DNA from: Ephydatia muelleri
Taxonomy: Eukaryota; Porifera; Demospongiae; Spongillida; Spongillidae
Direction: 5' to 3'
NCBI GenBank assembly: GCA_013339895.1
Contig: JABACO010000017.1
Span: 7,747,690 to 7,811,689, forward strand
DNA: 64,000 nucleotides
A program made the position numbers and the translations under genes. This document shows, piece by piece, positions 46,338 through 58,159 of this stretch. Each line of letters starts with the position of its first letter. Positions within the stretch are counted from its first letter, which is position 1. A model generated the notes under the pieces. The model did not search any database, was not told the DNA's origin, and saw only the letters and a program-made list of their open reading frames with translations.

Positions 46338-49300
46338 TTTACCTGAGCAAGGCGCTGGGTCTAGGATTGACTGTCTACTATGGAAAGAGGACTCACTGCC
46401 TGACAGCGAAAAGGAAGAGCCTGCATAAGGAACACGTAAGCCAAAACCAGCTCTAAACAGCAAACTTCTGTTGCTCTAAATGCTCCAATGAACAGCATAT
46501 TTGGTGTCTTTGGGCCCAAAGCAGAATTTGCAGCTATGTTCACCAGAAGCAAGTGCTGAATATTTCTAAAAATGCATTTGAACTCCTTTTTCTTTTTGTC
46601 TCACGAGCTAATTCTTCGATACACTGTATATCGTGTGATGTGGCACCTATATTCATTAAGATTGAGGATGTGTGGGAATTCCCATATAGTTATTTTTTGC
46701 GCGGCAGAAGGTGAAAAACTAAAAATGCTGTACTCTAAGGCGGATGGATGCGGCTGCAATAATTTCCATCTCCATTGCCCATACGTTTAGAGACGGCATG
46801 CACTCAGCCCATTCTTTCTATCGTTTTCTTTGAGTCCAAGATGCACGTGAGCTAAGGGATTGTAAATTGATGGCCAAATCGGAATTCACAAAAGTCAAAC
46901 TTCCTAACGGTCATCTTGGCAGTCCATATGGAGAAATGCCCGGTGAAAAGGATTGTTGCGGTTTGTATATTCGCGTATACTCGCGTATAACTTCCATAGA
47001 AAATGAATGGATTTTTAACACATTGATTATTAATGCCTTAACTACAATCCGCCCACCTTAGGTCGCAGTCAATTTTGCTTAGATTATCAGTAGAAAAAAA
47101 CTATCTCTTTACAATGAAATATTTCTTGCCTTTTTGCAAAAAAGCACTTTCCATAGAGATCAAAATGTTATTTTCCATACCTAATTTATGTATTCAATCA
47201 CTCATATTTCTTAGCTCAAATAAGATAGGGATTAGGTCGCACTTGGAAATTAAAGGTAATGTACTTCTTTATTTTTTACAGTAGTCAAAATATTTTTAGA
47301 CCCCACTGTTTTCTTGCCTCAGATTTTTAAATTGTTTTGGGCGCAATAATTTAAGGTCGTATTTTTACGGATACGTATATGCTATGCCCACATGGATCAC
47401 GTGCACTTGCGATTGTGGATCTGATTCAGCGCGTTAATTAGATACTGCAACATAAAACAACACACGGCTGTTTGCGGCTGGACATTTAGTTTGATAATTA
47501 GAGCGTTACGGTATATGGTATAGAAATCATGGCGGTTAGCCTCATTATCGACACCATATGTTCAACGACGTGCCTTGCTAGATGCTTACATCTTGTGTTA
47601 TTATAAACTAATGCAGTAGTACCAGCAATCATCTGGCTTCAAGACACACACCTGAAACGATAAATTACGCTTTCCAATTAATACACGCGCCACGTTTTAA
47701 TAGGCATATGAGGTACGGCAAGATGGAATAGGTATGAAAGATGCGCGAATTGCATGTAGCTGCCAATTTTACCACATATAAGTTTGACATACAGTCAATG
47801 TGAAAGCTTCAAGTAGTTGGTTTATGTTCTCCACTAAGCGCGGCCGGCTGTTTTCGACCTGAACGGGCTGCCTGTTTTCTATGAATAATCATGACACGTA
47901 CAATGGAGTACCATTGCCAACACGTTCAGCTGCATTGTAGAACTTGAAAAACGCATGTCTTATAAGAGAGCAAGCAAAAAGAACACCATATACAAGTATT
48001 CAGGCCTTGCATGGTGTGGCATTTCACTCTGAGGAGGATGCAGCCATGTATCCACAAAGCCCAGCTAATAGTGTAGCTCCCTGCAAGGAATGACTTCAAA
48101 TGCTAGTATCAAATGGTTTTCTTACTTCATTAATAGCTAAAACACAAGAGTAAGATGTTAATGCATATTTTGTCATTGACCAGTAAATATAATGATGCTA
48201 TGCTTATACACGGGTTTTGTTCCACAACTGAAGCATGCCAGTGGAAAGGAGTGGTTCATCAGGCCCGCTAGGGTGTGCTATTAAGCCTTAAAAGTACATT
48301 AGCACTATTTCACACCCCCACCATTTAATGCTCTTGTCAATCTGCAGGATGCACTCACATACATCGTGCAGATGAACCACCTTCATGTCAATTCTACAGT
48401 ATTTGTTGTGCCCTCTCTCTTTGCTTATGTTTATAGAGAGGTAGGCTGCCTCTGGAGCTGCATCTGTATTTGCAGTTGTATAATACATCCCTATTGTTAT
48501 GACACAGAACTATTACCTTAGATACCTAGCTTGGTATTAAACATTGTAGCAGAGTGAATGTTCCAGGGACATCAAGGCTTTAATCAGTTACTGATATGTA
48601 TATGGCATCTGAGACCCTAGATGTTTTGTAATATTGACAATGGCACAAACCTAGTTAAAGAATAGCTTGACTCTTTAATTCCTTACATGCATATCTGTGA
48701 GGGAATATACCCAAGCCTTAGCAACCACATCAGTCAGCATGACAACACTGTAATGAAGGAACCTTGTGCATAACTTAGGGAAGTACTAACTACCTGAGAA
48801 TTAAAATCTATTAAGTGATCAGTGATCAAAATAGGAAGCATTCATTGGTGGAGTCAGGGATTACAGTGAGTGCAGAACAAGAATCACAGCTGGCCTAGCA
48901 ATCACAGCTGGCCTAGCAATCACTTGGCAGTAGCTGTGCAACACTAAAAAAAAATCAACTACAAAAAATCTAAAACAACTTTGCTCTTACTTATACATAC
49001 ATGCATGTAAATGGCACGTAAGGCTACTATATCTCCAGGGAGAGGTCAAGTGCAAGAAACCTCAAAGGGGCCGGGTTGAGATAGCTCTCCATTTTTACTG
49101 CCATTGTTCTGGCAGAAAGGAGATACAAGAAGTCACCTATATATGTTCCACATTGATGGAAAAGCTGCTGGGTGCATGGATAGCTTAAATAAGATGATAT
49201 TTATAAATCAACTCGCTATGCATAGTTTACAGGAACACCCTGCATGACAACTAAATCCCCAGTGATGAAGTATGGTATGGATCAAGCTTGGACCTCTGCA

Positions 49301-50672
49301 AGGGTGGAGAGGCACAATAATGTGTACTTTACATTGCTGGTGTAAAGGTTTCTACTTGATCTTTATCAGGCACTGAATCTGGCACTATATGTACTCCAAA
49401 GCATGGATTATCAAAACACCATGCATATCCATCACTAAAGTTGTCAACGACCTACCACCTGACACCTTGAAACATCAATAAAGTTTATGCACTCACTGTA
49501 AACGATAGTTATCGAATAATAGATCTGATTCAACAGCATTGAATCTTGCTGCGTTTACAACATCAGCTGAACATTGAATGCCAGCTAGTATAAATGCTGC
49601 ATGACTTTATAACCTTTAGCTCTTATTGCCACTGACCTAGTTAACATCATCTTCATCACATGCACTAGGCTTGTAGAAAAGTGGCAGGATTCAGTCAGTC
49701 TCCTTCCGGCTTGCAGAACAATTGCAAGGAGTCAAATCCATGTATATGTATACCATGCATCATTGCACAGAATATCATATGCCTACGTATAAGAGATGCA
49801 GTTGCAGAACTACAATGCAGTGTGTGATGGAGCACCTTATCAACATCGTGTCACAAGATGTGGCAGCAATACCACAATCAACGAAGATTGAACTTTCAGG
49901 ACTATACCTATCGTTATGCTTGACACGGCATTAAAAACTCTTGTAAAATCAGGGATATTTGACGATCTGTAGCGCCATCATTTCAGCCGGCCGCACTTAG
50001 TCTATACGCTATCTAGGTAGTCTTAACCCTCGCTAACTTATCACGCTTAGCTTTTTCCTAGGAAAATTGGCAGTGGTCCACTGTTCAGTTCTTTGTGGAG
50101 GATATCCAATTGAGGTACTCGGCTTGCGAGCGCTATAGCTAGCGGGCGCTACTGAGTTGAGGCACAAAATTTATACGATGCATAGATAAATGGTATGTCT
50201 ATACTAAAATGGCTGTTACATGTCGGTGCAACAAGTACAGTCCTTATATAGCTCGAAAATACAAAGTGCTTGGTTAGGTCATGATGCGTGATGTCATCGT
50301 TTCAATATTTCGGGGCGTAGGTCTTATTGTCCAACATTGCAAACAGCCGTGAACAACATCTTGTTGGCAACGAGATCACGTGAGGGATTTGCTACAACAA
50401 AACACGATCGTGCGTGCAGAGATAATGGCGGAACAAGCGGCAGTGTCTTAAATTCTTACGTTGCAAAGCTGTCTCTACTGTTTGCTCGCTCTTCTATTCA
50501 AGAACATGTACATTATCTAAGTGATACCTACAGGTAGAGCCTTTTGCTTCTGTGTGTCACTAGTCTCGCGGAATCTAGTAGGGTCCTCAGACTAGTGTTT
50601 GCGTATGCATGAAAGCTAGATTACGCACATGCATATACTACCCAAGTGTTGTGTCACTGAGTTGTATGTGTG

Positions 50673-50718
<46 letters not shown>

Positions 50719-50756
50719 TGCGCGCGCGCGAGTGTGTATGTGTGCGCACGCACATG
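46338..50756. other. Long gene-poor stretch
   Basis: No exon with a recognisable domain on either strand. It holds a perfect 18-bp tandem repeat (ATCACAGCTGGCCTAGCA, 48883-48918) and a (TG)n run at 50669-50714 followed by alternating GC. Open frames here are short and without family features. A frame at 50337-50534 with a good GTAGAG donor could be a first exon of the DUF6589 gene. Confidence 0.45.
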
Positions 50757-51944
50757 TATAATGTCACATTGAGGCACAGCCTTTCTGATGGGCAGCGCAA
50801 AACAGCAAATGACAACTACAACCAACACCTCAAGGCCAAGGCATTGCGTGACACCTACAATGCAAACATTGAGAAGGCTGAGAAGGAATGGATAGGTAGA
50901 GGGCTAAAGGACCGCGACTGGATCCTAGGTTGCTTGCAATCCAGGGCCCAGCTGTCTCCTTTCATCTCACACGCCTACCTGGACATGGGTGTGTGGGTGA
51001 TGGCAGTCTGTAATTGTCTCATCTGGTCCCATCAAACACCCACCCCCTCCTTTCCTAACCAAGGCACACACCAAACACCCACCCCCCTCCTTTCATAACA
51101 ATAACTGTATCGTAGTACCATCCTCATGGGGTTCATCCTCCTCCAGGTTAGCCTCGTCCCCGTTTCGTTCGGGGGCGAAAAATAGGGCCTGGTAGACACT
51201 GCCAGGGTCCTAGCGTGCATGCGCTAGCCATTACCAAGAAAAGTGGTAATCGTATACTTTGTACTTTATTTTGGAAACCTGGATTCCGTATACACCTCGT
51301 TCCCAGCGCTGGCTTTACCTCGTCTCTACGTGTGTCGCCCGTAGATTTTCATTGCGCTCCATTTAGTAATACATAACGCGTTTACAAGTTAAAGTAAAGT
51401 ATTTCTACTGAGCTATGCACGTGTTCTATGCCACTTTGCAGCTTTAGTACACCTTTTCACTGATGCCTGTAAGGAAGGAGATGGCGAACGTGTCATCAGA
51501 TATTGGAAGTTGTGTATGCTTTACCTCCATGCAGAGAGGAAGATTAAGTATGCACTCGAGGCTCTTCGACTACAATTCCAATGTGCTACTCTTCAGCCTA
51601 ACCTTGTGCACCAGCTAACTGGGGAAGATTTGTGAATACCCATGGTGGCAAAGGGCGCAACCTGCCTTGTGATCTCCACAATGAGCATGTAAACAGGCTT
51701 TACAAACAAATAATACTGTAGCAAACATGGGAGCGCTAGCACTCGTGCTGCAAGAGCAGTGTCCTCCCTTGAGAGGCTTGCTCTTGGTTTTGAGAGACAG
51801 ACAGGCATCCATCCAGAGGCAACTGATCACAGCAGGAAGTCAGATGCGAAAGATGTGCAGATTGTTGTAGAAGTTATATTAAAGGCCAGAATACTTGAGG
51901 TGATTGATAATCAAAGTTCCCCAACTTCTCTCCAAATCCCCTAG
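50757..51944 (+). pseudogene. DUF6589-family transposon-derived relic
   Basis: Exon near 50757-50892 (HSLSDGQRKTANDNYNQHLK, AEKEWIG then GTAGAG donor), a gap, then from the acceptor at 51441 LFTDACKEGDGERVIRYWKL, KIKYALEALRLQFQ, and after a one-base shift near 51620 WGRFVNTHGGKGRNLPCDLH and NEHVNRLYK. Another shift near 51730 leads to ASTRAARAVSSLERLALGF and a stop at 51942-51944. The Y.LEAL.L, WGRFVN.HG..G.NIPCDLH.EH.NR chain is diagnostic for DUF6589 proteins, which are common in invertebrate genomes and behave like transposon genes. Two frameshifts indicate decay. Confidence 0.7.
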
Positions 51945-52047
51945 ATAGAATTGAGAGAGATACTGACGTACACCTGTCTTTCCACACACATGTACACTCA
52001 AATTCAATTTATAATCAATATACTCATGCTGATTTTAGGGAAGGTAG

Positions 52048-52066
52048 GAGGGGGGGGGGGGGGTTT
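52048..52066 (+). repeat. poly(G) run
   Basis: About 16 G, interrupted at most once. Confidence 0.9.
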
Positions 52067-52306
52067 ACCCTTTATTAAATCCGTATTTGGGAGTTCATAA
52101 CCAGTGGCTCTAATATGTACTTCTGTGTGTATGCGGTGATGCCCCCACATTGGAGGGACCTTACCCACACCTACCCTAGTTAACATCGATGAATCAACAG
52201 ATGGAGTTATAGCACCATGACTGGCGCGCGTGTGCAGTGGCGAGTTTCGAGGGAGGTGCACGTGGGGGTGTACAAATTCATTGGCTAGTGCCCAGCTATA
52301 TAATTA

Positions 52307-53114
52307 TGGGTCAGTTTCCGAGAAAATGAAAAGTGGCTATAAATATAAAAAGTTATAAAAATGCTTCACGTTTGAATCGCTAAAACTCCATAACAGTTTA
52401 AGCTATCAACTTCCTATTTCGAACACTTCGTGCCACACCACTTCTCTCTACGAAAATATATTTTGGTGTCTTACCCTTGCTCCTTGCCGACGTTACAAGG
52501 CACAGTACCCCGAGGGGTTCAAAATCCAGGTAGCTCCCTGCAGGAATGTCCAAATCACTTCAAAATCGATATGCACGTAAAGGAGTCCTGTCACTATTGA
52601 TTTCTGCAGATCGTTGATTTTTACCTCTTCCGTTATGGAGATACAGCAATGCAAAGTAAGTCCACGTTTCCCGCTCGAATCGCGCCTTTCTCAGTCCTTG
52701 AACGCTTCCATTCTCCCGAGTGGGACTGAGAAAGGCGCGATTCGAGCGGGAAACGTGGACTTTACTTTGCATTGCTGTATCTCCATAACGGATAAGGTAA
52801 AAATCAACGATCTGCAGAAATAAACAGTGACAGGACTCCTTTACGTGCATATCGATTTTGAAGTGATTTGGACATTCCTGCAGGGAGCTACCTGGATTTT
52901 GAACCCCTCGGGGTACTGTGCCTTGTAGCGTCGGCAAGGAGCAAGGGTAAGACACCAAAATCGATTTTCGTAGAGAGAAGTGGTGTGGCAGGAAGTGTTC
53001 GAAATAGGAAGTTGATAGCTTAAACCTTTACGGAGTTTTATCTATTCAAACGTGAAGCATTTTTATAACTTTTTATATATATAGCCACTTTTCATTTTCT
53101 CGGAAACTGACCCA
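52307..53114. mobile_element. 808-bp near-perfect palindrome (long-TIR MITE)
   Basis: Arms 52307-52697 and 52722-53114 are reverse complements with only scattered differences (about 95% by eye), around a 24-nt centre. The ends read TGGGTCAGTTTCCGAG and are flanked by TA on both sides, as in Tc1/mariner-type insertions. It is non-coding. The arms share several phrases with the outer arms at 13.3 and 24.9 kb, so all belong to one superfamily of foldback elements. Confidence 0.9.
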
Positions 53115-53917
53115 TATACTCAAAGGCGCATCGGGATAAGCATAAGCTTTGTATAGTACATGTAGTTTGAGCATTTTTACGCATAGAAACTATCTGTGGT
53201 GAAACGGATTACAATATCAAAGAGCTAGAGCGTATGTATACGCACTTCGTAACTTGTGGCATCATAAGTAGCAGAAACTCCATCCGAACGTTTTACGTAC
53301 CAGAAACTCCATCCGATTTATTACTGCACGTGATCATGTGTAGTTATTCAATCCGAAAATTCATTAATAAACGAAGCTCAAATAATAATTAGATGCGGTA
53401 GTAATTAGATTCTTGCCTTGATTTTCGCATAACATTGCTTAACTCTATTGCAGTGAAAATAACAGCATACATTTAAATCGATTTTTAGAATTTTATGAGA
53501 TAATTTAGAATTCAATTTGAAATAGAATGCAAGATGACCACCGATGTATGGGCGATTTCTCGATATGCGCTGCGATAGCAATACATGCATGAATTAACTG
53601 CAAATGACACAAGCTCTCAGCGGTGATGCCGTTGAAAAGTACGTTAGGGTTGCTTATGCCAGTATATACCGTGTTGTTAACACGATGAACTCGAATCACG
53701 TTTCTGTGCGCGATCTGAAAATTCATTCAATCCCACTAGGTGCATACATGTGTATACAATTACATTGTACTATGAAAATATATACATGTCTTTTAATTAC
53801 AAGTTTTGTCCTTACAGTATTTGAAAGTTGGAATGATGACTTTCAAGTAAGTCCTTTAAATGTGCAAAAAAAGATATATGTGCATGTTGCTGATCAGGTT
53901 GATGCACGGTAAAAGCC
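53115..53917. other. gene-free stretch
   Basis: Includes a CAGAAACTCCATCCGA word twice (about 53274-53320). Its right end is the 3' flank of the minus-strand YPAAAK gene and is partly duplicated in inverted form after 57790. Confidence 0.5.
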
Positions 53918-54668
53918 TTACAGCCATTTTTTTCCTGCAGTCTTCGCAAAATGATCCGATGTGTTATCTGCTTGACGACTGCCTGCCGAAGTGTTCTCAT
54001 TCTCCATTAGATCGCTGGAACGGAGCGATATTTTAGATGGCACCGTGTTTTGCGGTTCGTTCGACCGTCCAGTATCTTCTTCATGGAGTTGGTCGTCTCT
54101 GATAGTTAGTAAGTCTTCGCTATCTTTGTAGTAAGGTGCCAAGCCTGCGTTAATGCCTTTACCTCCAGCTCCGTACAAAGGGGCAACTGGGTACAATATG
54201 TTAGCCGCAGCTGGGTACACTGCTTTAGCAGCAGCTGGGTACACTGCTTTAGCCGCAGCTGGGTACACTGCTTTAGCCACTGCTGGGTACAATATGTTAG
54301 CCACTGCTGGGTACAATAAGTTAGCCGCAACTGGCACTGCTTTAGCCGCAACTGGGTACATTGCTTTAACCGCAGCTGCGTACACTGCATTAGCCGCAGC
54401 TGGGTACACTGCTTTAGCCGCAGCTGGGTACACTGCTTTAGCTGCCGTATAAAGCCGCTGGATACTTTGCAGCTGGGTACAATGCATTACCTGCAGCTGG
54501 ATACAAGGCACCCGGATAGGGTATCCCTGCAATTCCCACGTCGTGAACTGCTGGGTCGTCAGATGTCTCACTATTCTGCTTAACTAACCCGTTGTCCGTT
54601 TTCTCTGAATCTGCAGCACAGACGAGCGCTATTAGAAACACCGCGGTATAAGCCTTCATTGCGTTCAT
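53918..54668 (-). pseudogene. YPAAAK-repeat secreted protein, frameshifted copy
   Basis: Paralogue of the gene at 56630-57790 on the opposite strand. The N-terminal 76 residues (start at 54668) include signal peptide MNAMKAYTAVFLIALVCA and are almost identical to the intact copy. Near 54450 an 8-bp loss relative to the intact copy gives LYGS then stop. The remaining repeats (AVYPAAAK, ANILYP) and the acidic tail continue in another frame to 53918, ending differently (KKWL). The deletion is not in a homopolymer, so a sequencing slip is unlikely. Repeat number is also lower. Confidence 0.85.
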
Positions 54669-54722
54669 TCAATGTATGGAAAGACACTCTTTTGCGATGT
54701 GAATAGTTGTCCAGTAGCCTCC

Positions 54723-54730
54723 CTTTTAAA
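54723..54730 (-). promoter_or_regulatory. TATA-like box of the frameshifted YPAAAK copy
   Basis: TTTAAAAG in gene direction, 55 bp before the ATG, in the same context as for the intact copy. Confidence 0.6.
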
Positions 54731-54757
54731 CCCTCGAAACAACTTGTAGAATCGTTT

Positions 54758-54854
54758 CCCAGAAGCCATAGCACATTTTCACTTGTTGTCCCACCATACA
54801 TGTATGTTGTACATACATATACATATATTTGCACATCAATAGGAACAGTCAGCA
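54758..54854 (-). promoter_or_regulatory. Shared upstream module, copy B
   Basis: In gene direction: TGCTGACTGTTC (54843-54854), then GGGACAACAAGTG, then GTGCTATGGCTTCTGGGAAA before the TATA-like box. Confidence 0.65.
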
Positions 54855-54859
54855 TTCCA

Positions 54860-56478
54860 TAAAAAACGAAATACTTTTGTTATTAATTGATTCTTGTTTT
54901 TCTACTTCCGGACTGATCAGAGAAGTACACCCGTGTATAAGGGGCGAGTGCAAAATATTTATTTGCTAGTGCTACAAAACAGTAATTAAAATTATAAATC
55001 ACTAAATTTTTTTCGAACAGTTGAATATCTTCCCGCTGCATAAAGATACAGTAGCTTCATGTTGATAGAATCTCGCGCCTTCTTCCAGCATGGGAATCTA
55101 GTGTGTACATTAAAGTGTGAGTCATTGCGGTTTTCCAATCGATATAGTGCCATTGAGATATGCGATATGGTATACAATTGAAACGGACGAAGTCTGCTTG
55201 AGTCTTTCAAGAGCTATATAGGGATATTGAGTCGAAAAAGGTGTCGAGATCATATACATGCATCTAGCTGAAATAGAATCACATAGTCAAAGGCTTAACG
55301 ACATAGCAAGGCCAACCAAAATAAAACATCCAGGTCCAGGTGTGGCAGGTCCCGGGCCGATGTTATAATTTATTTTGGAAAAAGTGTCCCCCCTCCCACC
55401 CCCTCCTCCCCCCACACCGCGCGTGACCATTGTCACGTGTGGCCGTTGTTGCAATATGCATGCATCTATCCGCGTGCACGTTTTATGCACAGAATGATGC
55501 ATAGTTCCAGTCGTCCTATACGGCGGGTTTCCTACATCAAATCTGCATGTTATAGAACGCTTGGCAGTGGAATCCGTTATGGTAACAGTATATGCGCGTC
55601 TTTCACATGAGCAATTAGTTGTGACATACTTGTGCAATGCTATATACAGCAAGCCCCGCCATGCATTGCACGTGATCTATGTGGAACTGGCGCCGCGCAA
55701 CGTATATGTAATACACATGTGCATGTTTCTTGAAGTATGCATTAATTTAGCAGAGCCACATACGGATCAGCTACAGTATTGGCTCAGAAGTAAGATTTCA
55801 TGCATCATTATCGTTTTCGCAAAAAGGAAAACCGCAATGATACATGTACATCACTTCAATAGCACGATATGATCAGTAAAAAGCATGGGTTTCTATCAAG
55901 AGACATGCAACATCTTATGCAGCATGATATTTAACTGTTAGGAAAAAAAAGAAATTCAGAAGTACAGTTACCTCACCTCCCATGTATACCATTCTTTCAC
56001 ACCTGTTGCCCTTGAAACTTCTGGAGTCTGCGGCCCTCGCTCCATGCCTTTTTTGACCTCACTTGGGTCGCTGCACTACCGGTGACAAAAGCTCTTTTGC
56101 ACTTTTGCATACCATCTGCAAATGTTTTCTGTTGCCATTCAGAGAGGGAATGTTGAATCAATTTTGGGAACTTTGCCTCCAACCCTCTCTCCTTTGAATA
56201 TTTTTTTATATGAATATGCATATTTTATTGTTTATTACCTTGAACAAAGTAATATTGGGATTGTTGCACTCATATGTTGTATATAGTATGGTTATATGAA
56301 GCCTGATGACTTTGTGACATTCCTTAAAATATATATATATATTTATTTATTTATTCTCTATTATTTAGTTCTAGTAGATACATATTTTGCACTCGCCCCT
56401 CTCTTTACGTGGTGTGAAAGGTCTGATCCTGAACTAGAAAACAATAATCAAAAACGTATTTCGTATCAGTCTATTGAA
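54860..56478. other. Intergenic region between the divergent YPAAAK genes
   Basis: No supported exon. It contains a pyrimidine/C-run stretch (55379-55420) and CACGTG-type words. The two genes point away from each other, so this may hold shared control sequence. Confidence 0.45.
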
Positions 56479-56556
56479 TGCTGACTGTTCTGTTGATGCA
56501 AATACAGCTATGTGTACTGTAACGTGTTATGGCTTCTGGGAAACGATTCTACAAGT
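56479..56556 (+). promoter_or_regulatory. Shared upstream module, copy C
   Basis: TGCTGACTGTTC (56479-56490), then AACGTGTTATGGCTTCTGGG (56521-56540) and AAACGATT, then the TATA-like box at 56568. Confidence 0.65.
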
Positions 56557-56567
56557 CGTTTCGAGGG

Positions 56568-56575
56568 TTTAAAAG
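56568..56575 (+). promoter_or_regulatory. TATA-like box of the intact YPAAAK gene
   Basis: TTTAAAAG within GAGGGTTTAAAAGGGAGG, 55 bp before the ATG. Confidence 0.6.
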
Positions 56576-56629
56576 GGAGGCTACTGGACAACTATTCACA
56601 TCGCAAAAGAGTGTCTTTCCATACATCAA

Positions 56630-57790
56630 ATGAACGCAATGAAGCCTTATATCGCGGTGCTTATAATAGCGCTCGTCTGTGCTGCAGATTCAGAGAAAAC
56701 GGACAACGGGTTAGTTAAGCAGAATAGTGAGACATCTGACGACCCAGCAGTTCACGACGTGGGAATTGCAGGGATACCCTACCCGGGTGCCTTGTATCCA
56801 GCTGCAGGTAATGCATTGTACCCAGCTGCAAAGTATCCAGCGACTTTATACGGTGGAGCTGCGGCTAAAGCAGTGTATCCAGCTGCAGCTAATGCATTGT
56901 ACCCAGCTGCAAAGTATCCAGCGGCTTTATACGGTGGAGCTGCTGTTAAAGCAGTGTACCCAGCTGCGGCTAAAGCAGTGTACCCAGCTGCGGCTAATGC
57001 ATTGTACCCAGCTGCAAAGTATCCAGCGGCTTTATACGGTGGAGCTGTGGCTAAAGCAGTGTACCCAGCTGCGGCTAAAGCAGTGTACCCAGCTGCGGCT
57101 AAAGCAGTACCAGTTGCGGCTAACATATTGTACCCAGCTGCGGCTAAAGCAGTGTACCCAGTTGCGGCTAAAGCAGTGCCAGTTGCAGCTAACATATTGT
57201 ACCCAGCTGCGGCTAAAGCAGTGTACCCAGCTGCGGCTAACATATTGTATCCAGTTGCAGCTAACATATTGTACCCAGCTGCGGCTAAAGCAGTGTATCC
57301 AGCTGCGGCTAAAGCAGTGCCAGTTGCGGCTAACATATTGTACCCAGCTGCGGCTAAAGCAGTGTACCCAGCTGCGGCTAACATATTGTATCCAGTTGCA
57401 GCTAACATATTGTACCCAGCTGCGGCTAAAGCAGTACCAGTTGCAGCTAACATATTGTACCCAGCTGTGGCTAAAGCAGTGTACCCAGCTGCCCCTTTGT
57501 ACGGAGCTGGAGCTAAAGACCTAAATGCAGGCTTGGCACCTTACTACAAAGATAGCGAAGACTTACTAACTATCAGAGACGACCAACTCCATGAAGATAC
57601 AGAAGAAACTAGACGGTCGAACGAACCGCAAAACACGGTGCCATCTAAAATATCGCTCCGTTCCAGCGATCCAATGGAGAATGAAAACACTTCGGCAGGC
57701 AGTCGTCAAGCAGATAACACATCGGATCATTTTGCGAAGACAGCAGGAAACAGTGGCTGTAAGGAAATTACTAGCTTTTACGGTGCATAA
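56630..57790 (+). CDS. Secreted Ala/Tyr/Pro-rich repeat protein (YPAAAK)
   Basis: Single-exon gene, 386 residues. Signal peptide MNAMKPYIAVLIIALVCA with likely cleavage before ADSEK. After a short acidic linker (residues 20-45) about 30 degenerate repeats of eight or nine residues follow, built from AKAVYPAA, ANILYPAA, AKAVPVAA and longer AKYPAALYGGA units. The C-terminal 90 residues are polar and acidic (YYKDSEDLLTIRDDQLH). Regular Tyr spacing on an Ala/Pro/Val background resembles silk-, elastin- or shell-matrix-like structural proteins; tyrosines could be cross-linked. No known family is recognised. The nucleotide repeats are very alike, so copy number may vary between individuals. Antisense and alternative frames through the repeat are open but are artefacts. 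Divergent to its damaged paralogue. Confidence 0.88.
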   Translation: MNAMKPYIAVLIIALVCAADSEKTDNGLVKQNSETSDDPAVHDVGIAGIPYPGALYPAAGNALYPAAKYPATLYGGAAAKAVYPAAANALYPAAKYPAALYGGAAVKAVYPAAAKAVYPAAANALYPAAKYPAALYGGAVAKAVYPAAAKAVYPAAAKAVPVAANILYPAAAKAVYPVAAKAVPVAANILYPAAAKAVYPAAANILYPVAANILYPAAAKAVYPAAAKAVPVAANILYPAAAKAVYPAAANILYPVAANILYPAAAKAVPVAANILYPAVAKAVYPAAPLYGAGAKDLNAGLAPYYKDSEDLLTIRDDQLHEDTEETRRSNEPQNTVPSKISLRSSDPMENENTSAGSRQADNTSDHFAKTAGNSGCKEITSFYGA

Positions 57791-58159
57791 CCTGATCAGC
57801 ATGTATCTTTTTCTGCACATACAGAAGACTCTACTTGAAGGTCGAGAAATGCGTTCAATCCAAATACTCTATTATAAAGACAGACTTGAGAAAAGTAATT
57901 TATTTATTTTTTTCATAGTAATTTGGACAAGTAATGTCGTGTACACACATATGTATGCATCTTGATCTTGTTGGATTGAATGTATCAGATCGTACGAACT
58001 TGATTTCGTTAGCGGTATAAATACGTATCTGTATGACTTTTAGGACGTTCTAAATATCGCGCGCTGATCTTGAAGGATTCAGGGATGCAGCAGTTGAGAT
58101 AAGAAGTTATATGATTGCAGCCACACATTTCAAGTCTTATATAGCTCGTGTCCCAGGCA
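57791..58159. other. 3' flank of the YPAAAK gene
   Basis: The first part (GGTGCATAACCTGATCAGCA, ATCTTTTTCTGCACAT) repeats the 3' flank of the other copy in inverted form, so the duplication includes flanking DNA. Confidence 0.55.

Noticed and set aside
48288..48488. Short minus-strand frame
   Set aside because: No domain, no splice partners and no signal peptide; expected by chance in a long gene-poor stretch.
55997..56221. 75-residue minus-strand frame rich in Lys/Gln
   Set aside because: Might be an exon remnant, but no flanking exon or recognisable motif supports it.
56727..57524. Other long frames through the YPAAAK repeat, both strands
   Set aside because: Shadows of the repeat in the true gene at 56630-57790, which has the signal peptide, TATA-like box and a sensible non-repeat tail.
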